Assembly (NCBI GenBank): GCA_963681505.1
Contig: OY811992.1
Span: 806,001 to 870,000 of the forward strand
Length of the DNA stretch: 64,000 nucleotides
DNA from: Eunapius fragilis
Taxonomy: Eukaryota > Porifera > Demospongiae > Spongillida > Spongillidae
Direction of reading: 5' to 3'
The notes under the pieces are model-generated. The model saw only the letters and a program-made list of their open reading frames with translations. It was not told where the DNA came from and searched no databases. This document shows positions 42,201 through 51,900 of the stretch, one piece after another; within the stretch, counting starts at the first letter, position 1, and every line of letters begins with the position of its first letter. Both the position numbers and the translations under genes were made by a program.

Positions 42201-44757
42201 CTTGTGTGGATCATGGGGGATCCATTACACCCTTGTGGGGATCATGGGGGATCCATTACACCCTTGTGTGGATCATGGGGGATCCATTACACCCTTGTGG
42301 GGATCATGGGGGATCCATTACACCCTTGTGTGGATCATGGGGGATCCATTACACCCTTGTGTGGATCATGGGGGATCCATTACACCCTTGTGGGGATCAT
42401 GGGGGATCCATTACACCCTTGTGGGGATCATGGGGGATCCATTACACCCTTGTGTGGATCATGGGGGATCCATTACACCCTTGTGGGGATCATGGGGGAT
42501 CCATTACACCCTTGTGGGGATCATGGGGCATCCATTACACCCTTGTGGGGATCATGGGGCATCCATTACACCCTTGTGTGGATCATGGGGGATCCATTAC
42601 ACCCTTGTGGGGATCATGGGGGATCCATTACACCCTTGTGTGGATCATGGGGCATCCATTACACCCTTGTGGGAATCATGGGGGATCCATTACACCCTTG
42701 TGTGGATCATGGGGCATCCATTACACCCTTGTGTGGATCATGGGGGATCCATTACACCCTTGTGGGGATCATGGGGGATCCATTACACCCTTGTGGGGAT
42801 CATGGGGGATCCATTACACCCTTGTGGGGATCATGGGGCATCCATTACACCCTTGTGGGGATCATGGAGCATCCATTACACCCTTGTGGGGATCATGGGG
42901 CATCCATTACACCCTTGTGTGGATCATGGGGCATCCATTACACCCTTGTGTGGATCATGGGGGATCCATTACACCCTTGTGTGGATCATGGGGGATCCAT
43001 TACACCCTTGTGTGGATCATGGGGCATCCATTACACCCTTGTGGGAATCATGGGGGATCCATTACACCCTTGTGTGGATCATGGGGCATCCATTACACCC
43101 TTGTGGGGATCATGGGGGATCCATTACACCCTTGTGGGGATCATGGGGCATCCATTACACCCTTGTGGGGATCATGGGGCATCCATTACACCCTTGTGGG
43201 GATCATGGGGCATCCATTACACCCTTGTGGGGATCATGGGGCATCCATTACACCCTTGTGTGGATCATGGGGCATCCATTACACCCTTGTGTGGATCATG
43301 GGGCATCCATTACACCCTTGTGGGGATCATGGGGCATCCATTACACCCTTGTGGGGATCATGGGGCATCCATTACACCCTTGTGTGGATCATGGGGCATC
43401 CATTACACCCTTGTGTGGATCATGGGGCATCCATTACACCCTTGTGGGGATCATGGGGGATCCATTACACCCTTGTGTGGATCATGGGGCATCCATTACA
43501 CCCTTGTGTGGATCATGGGGGATCCATTACACCCTTGCACAAGTACAAATAGACGTTTTATTGACTGCCTTGCGTAGTGTACATGTACTTGTTGCTTGCA
43601 GCTCAAATGAATATTAGTAAAAGTTACGTTTCACAAAACTTATTAAATTGCGGGCACAAGTTGGCCTGTTTATGGCGTGTGTGTGTGTGTGTGTGTGTAC
43701 TAAGCATACTCATGAATATGGTTGGATAAACATATGCTGCATTTTCACACCCTCCTCCTCCACACTATATTCACTCAACCTTTCCCTCACTAAGTGTAGG
43801 TTTGCGTGAGAGCATGTGATTATGTACATGATCCCTTCATGATGGTGATCCCTTCATGATGGTGATCCCTTCATGATGGTGATCCCTTCATGATGGTGAT
43901 CCCTTCATGATGGTGATCACTTTATGATGGTGATCACTTTATGATGGTGATCCCTTCATGATGGTGATCCTTTCATGATGGTGACCCCTTCTTGATGGTA
44001 ACCCCTTCATGATGGTGATCCCCTTCATGATGGTGATCCCTTCATGATGGTAACCCCTTCATGATGGTGATCCCTTCTTGTGTTCCATAGTACACCCAGC
44101 ACCGGCGATGTGTTTGACCACACCCATCAGCTCACCACACATGTCAGGTGCCCGGCTCAATTCCTTGCAAACGGCGACGCCCATGTGATTTTCAGCGGAG
44201 AAGGGGAGGAGATGGGGGAGGAGACAGACGCACCCCCACTGGTAGGCAGGGGCAGGCTGCTCAGTGATCCCCGCGTACCCCCTCGGAGACTAACATCCAA
44301 GCTAGACCCATCGAACCAATCCGAAGTGGTCATTGTATTGGATGAGGAGGAAAGACTTAGGCTCACGGACCAGAAGATAAGGGAGAGAAGGGAACGTATG
44401 AACAACGAGATACGACGCCTGAAACACTTCAACAACATCATGGGTGGTAAGGGCATTCCTAATGCTTCAGTCAATGGCCACCCCCAAACCAGTGGCGAGG
44501 GTTGCCTTGGGAGGTCTATGGGCCTATCACAATTCCCCCGGGGGCCAGCCATGGTGCATCGCAGCTCGAGTGTGGACCCTTCAGTCCCGAGCCAACGCCA
44601 GGCAGACCTTGAAGCATCGGGGTATGCACTGCAGCCCTTACCTGAGAAGGATATGCCTGTGCTCGATGAAGGGTCTGGGAACCTGGAAAGCCTGGATCTC
44701 AATAGCATCCCTGAGAATGAGGTCAACCTCAGTGACTATGACGACAATGTTGATTAA
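33896..44757 (+). CDS. Secreted pectinacetylesterase/NOTUM-like hydrolase fused to ABCG half-transporter
   Basis: Exons 33896-33972, 34081-35827, 35940-36143, 36377-36445, 36584-36656, 38366-38391, 38458-38640 (or 38646), 38769-38938, 38994-39112, 40599-41361, 44091-44757; 1365 residues. A signal peptide (MKCWEAVVWVLMICSFY) leads into a PAE/NOTUM-type alpha/beta hydrolase (about 30-420) with EGGGGCY, VPYCSSDGWLG, nucleophile GTSAGG (Ser about 179), Asp in SSIYDIY (about 273) and His in SCTQHVYL (about 332). A membrane helix (about 433-460) follows. The ABC ATPase has Walker A GPSGCGKTT (about 584), Q-loop GYVRQ, signature ISGGQ, Walker B ILFLDEPTSGLDS and H-loop VTIHQPRS. An ABCG-type membrane domain with hydrophobic spans is in exon 10, and a hydrophilic, coiled-coil-like cytosolic tail (LTDQKIRERRERMNNEIRR) ends the protein. 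Topology predicts an extracellular hydrolase tethered to a transporter. Half-transporters dimerise; partner and substrate are unknown. Confidence 0.88.
36180..36340. repeat. (CT)n low-complexity tract
   Basis: CTCTCT/CCCTCTCT run in an intron of the hydrolase-ABCG gene. Confidence 0.95.
36641..37078 (+). repeat. 29-30-bp array copying Walker-B exon end and GC donor, 15 copies
   Basis: The first copy is the true end of exon 36584-36656 (gatgagccaacatcag) plus the intron start gcaaggggg. Fourteen further copies repeat the exon end (encoding DEPTS) and the GC-type donor. Confidence 0.93.
37868..38000. repeat. About 130-bp foldback element
   Basis: Ends atcatgctagtg and cactagcatgat are exact inverted repeats. 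Internal segments ctcggctctggaccc and gggtctggagtcgag also pair imperfectly. Confidence 0.7.
39085..39465 (+). repeat. About 30-bp array copying an exon end and donor
   Basis: The end of exon 38994-39112 (cttatttggtgtggtcctag) and its donor gtatgtta recur about nine times. Some copies drop the donor part, and the last reads gatatg. Confidence 0.92.
41430..41729. repeat. 300-bp long inverted repeat (foldback element)
   Basis: Left arm from attcacaggaaaaaatgtct, right arm ending tttcttcctgtgaatatc. The centre (about 41573) pairs aaccatcctggttttgtgg with ccacaaaaccaggatagtt. Pairing runs over nearly all of both arms. Confidence 0.85.
41767..41908. mobile_element. 142-bp MITE-like element
   Basis: Terminal inverted repeats of about 30 bp: taaggcccaccacacacgg at the left and ctgtgtgtgccgggcctta at the right, with gcaatatcgc on both inner sides. 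No coding capacity. Confidence 0.75.
42115..43535. repeat. 31-bp minisatellite, about 46 copies
   Basis: Unit core ggggatccattacacccttg in the last intron of the hydrolase-ABCG gene. As 31 is not a multiple of three and the unit lacks plus-strand stops, all three plus frames stay open for about 500 codons; these are artefacts. Confidence 0.97.
43825..44080. repeat. 17-bp minisatellite
   Basis: About 14 copies of gatggtgatcccttcat, ending just before the last acceptor of the gene. Confidence 0.92.
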
Positions 44758-45121
44758 TATGGGTTCAACTGCCTACTCCATAATTCAGTATTTATGTTAT
44801 CGGGATATATGGAATGGGTGGGGGAGGAGGTGGAGTATGACGAGGGGGAGAGGTGATGTAGGATGATGGTGGAGAGGTGGTGTAGGACACATTGCTGTAT
44901 TCCCTTGCCCCACCCCCTGCCATCTGATATTCTATTCCTGAGCAATTAATTAGGGCAACACACAAAACACCATATCCACACAAAAGATGGCATTAAAGGA
45001 AAGGCATTAAAAGTGAACGTTCAGTCCAAATAAATAGAAGTATCTCTTGAGGACAGCTGGCAAATAGTATGTCTCCGTTGTATTAAGATGTGCCCGTCTC
45101 AGTTGGGTTGTTTTTTTTTTG
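44758..45121. other. Convergent 3' region, hydrolase-ABCG / DAPK-type kinase
   Basis: A 364-bp space between convergent stop codons. An aataaa polyadenylation signal for the plus-strand gene lies at about 45029. No further gene was recognised. Confidence 0.6.
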
Positions 45122-47076
45122 TCACTTGAATGTGTCATCGTCCCCAATAGAGGCCAGCACTTTCCTTGCCTCCAAGTGCCTTGGAAGGGACATAGCCTTT
45201 TCGCCTTCAGAACTGGACGTGCTGGACTTAGACAGCTTCCCAAAGGGCTTGGAACCTGAACTTATGGAAGCAATGCGGGATATGGCACGTACAGCACATA
45301 TGGTAGCCTGCCAACAAATTGAAGACATCATCACAGACTTTCTCAGAGCAGGTAATTGAGTGGCAAGGGGGGAAGGGGGGGGGGGGGGGGGGGGGTACGC
45401 TTACACAGAACTTCCTTCGGGCTCTGAAGGCCTTTAGTCTGGCTGTGTTGATTTTGACTCCTTCCTGAAGTACACAAGAGAGTTACAAGGGTACAAGGGG
45501 AGGGGGGGGGGGGTGCCTCCAACCCACCCCCCCCCCCATCTATATGATAGCCCCACCCACCAGTAGCCCTGACTGCACACATGGATGATAGAGGACATAC
45601 CTCCTTCGCAAACCAGCTGTGAGCCAATGCTGCTTCAGCTGTCATACGATCCCTGCGCATATAAAAACATTAGCATACAGGCACCCCCTCATATAGGCAC
45701 CCCCTCATATAGGCACTCCCTCATATAGGCACCCCCTCATATAGGCACCCCCTCATACAGGCACCCCCTCATATAGGCACCCCCTCATATAGGCACTCCC
45801 TCATATAGGCACCCCCTCATATAGGCACTCCCTCATATAGGCACTCCCTCATATAGGCACCCTCTCATACAGGCACCCCCTCATATAGGCACTCCCTCAT
45901 ATAGGCACTCCCTCATACAGGCACCCCCTCATATAGGCACCCCCTCATATAGGCACTCCCTCATATAGGCACCCCCTCATATAGGCACCCCATGTACCGG
46001 ATTGTTGAGAGCATGCACACACATTTATACATGGTCACAGCTGCTACTTGCTTTGTTAAGGTGTGCATTAGTTAGAGGCTCACTTTGGGCGCAGTACAAT
46101 GAGCTGCTCGATGAAGTCCTGGGCTGGTGATGACAGCTCTTCAATCCCTTCATGGGGGTCTGCCTCGGGCCACTCAAACTCTCCCGATGTCACACTGCTA
46201 ATTGTCTCTATGTCATTGTCTCCCAAGAAAGGGGACATCCCTGTCAACCTAAAAAGGGTCACATGAATGGACAGATGAGGTAAAGGTCTGGTACAGACAC
46301 ACATGCAACTCGTTGGCTCAGGTGCATTTCATTGGTATGCATTAATAATATTCATTACATTTGAGGCAACATTACAAGACATGTCACCACCCCAAGTGAC
46401 CCAGGTATAGGTCTGGGTACCACCCCAAGTGACCCAGGTATAGGTCTGGGTACCACCCCAAGTGACCCAGGTGTAGGTCTGGGTACCACCCCAAGTGACC
46501 CAGGTGTAGGTCTGGGTACCACCCCAAGTGACCCAGGTATAGGTCTGGGTACCACCCCAAGTGACCCAGGTGTGGGTCTGAGTGCACACACACATGCAAT
46601 GATACTTAATGAAGTGCTAATGAGGTGTTACCTCAGGGGCATTTCATTGGTATGCATTAATAATATTCATTTGGTACACTTAAGAGGCAACACTTACAAG
46701 ACATATGTCACCACACCAAGTGACCTAAGAGTTGAGAAGGAAGGCCATATTTCAAATAGAGAGTATCCATCAATATACCACCCTCACATACCACATATCT
46801 GCTGCGCATGTGATTGGGTCATAGTTGATAACTTCTGGGGCTGTTAATGAGATCAAATTGTTATACATTAGATTAGTGGACTACCCGCAAGGCACACGAG
46901 ATCATGAGGGAAGCCTTACATACAAACTCTGGGGTTCCTGCCATCACTTTGACGTTGCGATTGGTTGAGAGGTCCTGGGCCATGCCCAAGTCGATTATCG
47001 TGAGATGCTGAGCACTGGGGTCCTTGAGGACGATGTTCTCTGGCTGTGTGGTGTGTGTGTGTATGTGTAGTGTGTG

Positions 47077-47116
<40 letters not shown>

Positions 47117-48757
47117 TGTGTGTGTGGTGTGTGTTGTGCATCATGGCATAAAATATGATTATCTAATCATGGACAACAATCTCCCCATCTCCTATAAACA
47201 ATAGTTCCCTTTATGTTTCCATGGAAATGTTCCATCATCCTTCTCATTGGTGTGCTGCTCACCTTGAGGTCCAGATGGACTATCTTCTTTGAGTGCATGT
47301 GGTGTAGCCCGGAGAGAATCTGCTTGAGATAGCTCTTGGCCTCAATCTCTGATAAGAAGTCCTTTTGAATCACGTAGTCAAACAGCTCCCCACCAGTGAG
47401 TCTGAAAAGAATAGGATAGGTACCTTAATAGTGGGAGTATCTGGTATTTGTAAACCGATAGGGAAATAAGTCCCACACATGAAGCAATATTCAAGAAATG
47501 CATTGATAGTGTGAAAATGATATGCCTCATAAAAGAAGAGGGTTAGTGAAGCTGTAGAATCCAATTACATGTGCACATGCAAGTACACATGATTGGTGAT
47601 ATACTACTTAGCCCATTGTTGAAAAGGTTCCTTCTCGAACATGGAGCTTAGTATTATCCGGAGAGGAAGAGCATTTCTTTGTCTGTCACTCACTCACTCA
47701 CTTTCACACAGACTCTTTACACAATTGCTTAATTTAATCAGCTGGAGCAGATGCAAGGGGCACCCATTAAAATTTTGGTTATATTTCTACGACAGAAAAA
47801 TTGTTCATTTCAGTTAATGTGCGCTATTGTGCATCATGATGACATCCCTAAGTCTATTCTTTTTGAAATCAGAAACAATCAATTAAAGGAAGATCAGTCA
47901 GTGAAAGTCCGACACATTGTAATGGGTGCGCCATTGTTACAAGCAAAGGCCATGAGTTTAGCGTATATCATTTCATACAAAATAGTTTGCAAGTTGCAAC
48001 CGAAGTCAGACGTAACTACGTATTACTACTTAGCCTCTGACGATAGTAGCATCGTAGGTGGTCCGTTATTTGTATAGGCGGCGAGGACATGATTTACGGG
48101 GTCTCAGCTAACTAACGGCGAAGTGGGTGATGTGTGACAAGTAACTAAGTGCTTGTTTAAGCGGAGATTAACCTAGGTAACCCATATAAGTACCTAATGA
48201 CCCATTCTTATCGTATACGGGAGACTACCGATTGGACAAATTAGAAAAGTAAACAAACACCTTCGGCTTTTCGCGCGCTCGCTAGTACGATGGCAATGGC
48301 TAACAACAGGCATATGGTTGTACGGGTACACACATATGCGCTCACAGAGCCTAACCCAAACAAATTTGCAGCTCCAGAGCTAAAACTTACAGTTCTGTGA
48401 CGAGGACGTATTGGTCTTTCAGTTCGTAGTAGTCGACGAATGCGATTATGGAGGGATGCGACAAGGATTTCATCACCCCGACCTCCCTGCTCACGTCGGG
48501 CTTCTTGTTGGTGCGTTTCGTGAGTACCTTTATGGCGCACGGCTCTTTGCTGCTCAGGACATGGCCCTTGTACACTACTCCAAAGCGTCCCCTGCGCACG
48601 ATAGGAGGTGTTAAGGCAAAGAGTGGATGCATAATACACGGAATCCTTGTACGCACGAGAGAGCACACACACGATGGATGTGTGCGACCGCATACCTCGC
48701 TATCTCCTCATTCTGTTCATACAGTTTAGCCGCGCCACTATTCTCTAGAGAAGCCAT
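45122..48757 (-). CDS. DAPK-type Ser/Thr kinase with calmodulin-binding tail, no ankyrin/death part
   Basis: CAMK-group kinase, 364 residues. Exons 5' to 3': 48696-48757, 48391-48591, 47263-47401, 46920-47043, 46792-46840, 46698-46724, 46084-46248, 45601-45652, 45405-45464, 45122-45337; 1095 nt with all phases joining. Start [18 protein letters not shown]. Kinase blocks: [12 protein letters not shown], Lys42 in CAIK, Glu in [26 protein letters not shown] (Asp132), DLG at 152-154 instead of [31 protein letters not shown]. After the domain, [16 protein letters not shown] (about 278-293) matches the DAPK calmodulin-binding autoregulatory segment, then 71 serine-rich residues and stop. The GTPEF/NYDP/SPFLGD set and this tail favour DAPK over MLCK or Trio. 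The Gly-rich loop lacks its first glycine. One exon is 27 nt. The gene starts 144 bp after the stop of the ankyrin-Roc gene. Confidence 0.9.
45680..45995. repeat. 17-bp minisatellite in kinase intron
   Basis: About 18 copies of ctcatataggcaccccc. Confidence 0.95.
46325..46600 (-). repeat. Duplicated kinase microexon region with 33-bp minisatellite
   Basis: Minus-strand sequence around microexon 46698-46724 and its flank (including attattaatgcataccaatg) recurs here. A fragment of the exon copy (gtcacttggggtggt) is amplified about six times in 33-bp units. Confidence 0.8.
47047..47135. repeat. (GT)n microsatellite in kinase intron
   Basis: Interrupted GT run close to the acceptor of exon 46920-47043. 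Confidence 0.9.
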
Positions 48758-48830
48758 TTATTCTCAAGACTAATAGTAAGCAACAAATGAAGCCTTATAT
48801 CGCCACCACCCCACAGCCCCCAAAGATGGA

Positions 48831-48844
48831 ATTTATTTTTATTA
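48831..48844 (-). terminator. Tandem polyadenylation signals of the ankyrin-Roc-COR-death gene
   Basis: On the minus strand, 58 or more bases past the stop at 48902, two aataaa hexamers occur close together (plus-strand atttatttttatt). Their position before the kinase start codon supports two separate transcription units. Confidence 0.6.
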
Positions 48845-48901
48845 ACAAAAAAAAAAACATTTTTAAAAACATTTTTTTTTAAAAACAGAAATATTATAAC
48901 G

Positions 48902-51900
48902 TTAACACAAATAGGATGTAAGAGGCACTCCAGAGACGTTCACAACGACCGAACTATTCGGGGTCCGAAATGGAGAAGTGCCTTCAATCAGAGCCTCAGC
49001 CGCGTCGGCCCGACCAATGCCTAACAGCGCGTCCACCAACACTGCTACAGTCGAACTGCTGGAGCGTCCCCACGCCGTTAGGAGTTTATCCGTGGGGCTA
49101 CCCTGGTCGCGAGCCGTGTCTATCGCCGGCACCTCCTCCGTGATGCCCAACTGTAGGGCCAGCAGGCACCAGTTCCTGCCCATCGGGTCCGGCGGGTCCA
49201 GCAACGCGCTCAGCTGCATGCGCGCGTGGAGCGGCGTGTCCCTGTAGGCTGCGTGCGGGGTCGACACGGCCGCCATGAGCAGGCCTGGGCACCCGCAGCA
49301 CACGAGGTCGCCTACGTGCTCCTGCACCCTACCGGTGGAGCTCCTTGCCACTCCCCCAGATCTCTCAGCTTCAAACACCTCCACAGCCGAGTAGACTGCG
49401 GGGTCCTGCCTGTGTTCACACAGCTGCCGTGCGCTCAGGATGTACCGTGAGACCTCTGTCCTGGGGTTGGCTTGGCAGAGGACTTCCGTGACTTGTGTGT
49501 AGAAGTGGTGAAGGAGGCTGGCGCACTCCCCCCGAGAACTCTCCGAGCATCTCACTAGGATCTCGATGCACCTGCTCGGCTCCAGGTGCCTGACGCAAGC
49601 CTCCACCATGTTGTCACGGCAACACTTCAGGCCTCCGTTCCACAGCGACAGCTCGTAACTCCCAGCGTCGGAAAATTGGTTTCGCACGAGCAGTTGCAGA
49701 CGAGGGAATAGCCCCGGAGTGATGATATCGGCTGGTGTCCTACACACGATACGGACTCCTGCATACACCTGGAACAGCTGGTCCCTCTCCCACAGTCCAA
49801 ACAGAGCTTGTGCTTTAATTAGAGCTGGAAACTCGTAGCCTCCGTGCCTTGGGAGGCAAAGGTTAAAATGTTGCAGCAGATGTGCAACTGATGTGACATC
49901 CCAATGAGGGAACACGTTGCAGAGATCTTGTAATGAAATCTGACCCGTGACAGTCTGCAGGGGGTGGGGTACCAGGGAATTCTTGGGGGACAGCAGGGGT
50001 CCAAATATCTGCGACCCAAGCCAGTTGGGATCCAGTACAACTATGTTACAAAGTGGATGCTCTTGGATGAAGACCACCTTTAGAAAGAGAGAGAGAGGTT
50101 ATGATAGGTATAACAGTAATCACCTATGTAGCTAATGTGGTGTCATTTTCTCACCTGTTTTTGAATATCATCATTACACACATACACAACCTTATATATA
50201 TCATCATTACACACATACACAACCTTATATATATCATCATTACACACATACACAACCTTACTCCTAGGACATGGTAACCCTCACCTCCTTCATCACAGCC
50301 TTCACCTTCCTCAACCTTACCTCTCTCACCTTCCCTCAACCTTACCCCTCACCTTCCCTCAACCTTACCCCTCACCTTCCCTCAACCTTACCCCTCACCT
50401 TCCCTCAACCTTACCCCTCACCTTCCCTCAACCTTACCCCTCACCTTCCCTCAACCTTACCCCTCACCTTCCCTCAACCTTACCCCTCACCTTCCCTCAA
50501 CCTTACCCCTCACCTTCCCTCAACCTTACCCCTCACCTTCCCTCAACCTTACCCCTCACCTTCCCTCAACCTTACCCCTCACCTTCCCTCAACCTTACCC
50601 CTCACCTTCCCTCAACCTTACCTCTCCCATGTCATGCAGAGACATAGCCATAGATTTCAGTTGGGTCTCGGTCACCAATGGGTTGATAAAACCTCTGGTC
50701 TTCTGATAGAAGTGATTCCACGTCATCACAGGAAGCATGTCTACTCTCCACTGAGCAACCACTTTTGAGAGCGTGTACACCATTGGAGGAACCCACAATT
50801 GGTACTGTGATGTGTGTGTGTGTGTGTGTGTGTGTGTGGTTGGTACATGTGGTTTGTACATGTCTATGTGTGGTTTTATGTGTGTGTGAGAAAGGGCTCA
50901 CCTTGAGGACCTGCTCTCTGAGTGTCCCTAGCAGCGACCTTAGTGCCTTCATCCCACGCGACTGGGGTACCCTCACATCCATGACGCACACCACCTCAGG
51001 GAACCGGAAGGTCTCTCCAAACACATCGACAGCCATTTGCATCACGGCGTCGCCACTGTTGGTGGTAGGGGAGGAGTCCACCTTGGAACTCAGCTGGGAC
51101 GCCACAAACGCCTCGCTGCTCTCCATTTGGAACTCCGGATAACGCTCCTGATCAGCGAAGCTGCCCACAAGAACAACGTGAGGCCTGCGACCGGAGCTCC
51201 CAGCGTACCCTGTCCCCTCCGCCCGTCGCTGGCTACACCTGAGCACGGACAACCAGAAGTGTACCTGTGAGAGCTGTACCTGTAGCGGGGCCCTCAGGCT
51301 GAACACAACCACGGCTATGGCGTTGGTGCAGTCGAGGAAGGTCTCGTGTACAGTGCAGTACTCCCTGAGGCCAGAGAAGTCCCATATGCTGAACTCTCCG
51401 GGGAGGGTGGCCGCTTGAACGCTGAAGCCGTGGGTGCGTCTCTGGAGCGTGTGGGCGTGGTCAGAGGACGGTCGGCGTCTGAAGAGGCCTCGGAGGGCGT
51501 GGCACTTGAGGGAGGTGACTAGCTCTGTCTTGCCCACACCTGAGGCTCCACACACCAGTAGCTTCACCCTGTTGAGGGGCAACTGGCCCAGTCCTAACTG
51601 GCTGATGTGATGGGTCCTACAGTCAGGCTGACAGGAAGTGGGGAGAGTGAAGGAAGTGGGAGGATTGAGAAATGCGGATAGATATATCCTTTTCTTAAAA
51701 TCCCTACTGCCCTGAAATATTAGTACTATGTGTGTATTCAGTAGTTGGAGGAACTAGGTATGCTTACATTCCATCTAGCTCAGGATACATCTGACCAGTG
51801 GGACTATCTGTTGTTAACAACTTCCACCCCCCCCCCCCCCCCCCCCCCCCCTTCCCTCAGATATAGCAATGATTGGTATGCATGACTGTGTGATTCTTGG

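Noticed and set aside
42073..43617. Three overlapping plus-strand open frames of about 470-514 codons
   Set aside because: They are the three frames of a 31-bp tandem repeat without stops inside an intron; no domain and no independent coding evidence.
47751..48077. Plus-strand 108-codon frame inside a kinase intron
   Set aside because: No recognisable domain, no splice or promoter context; could be a nested gene but unsupported.
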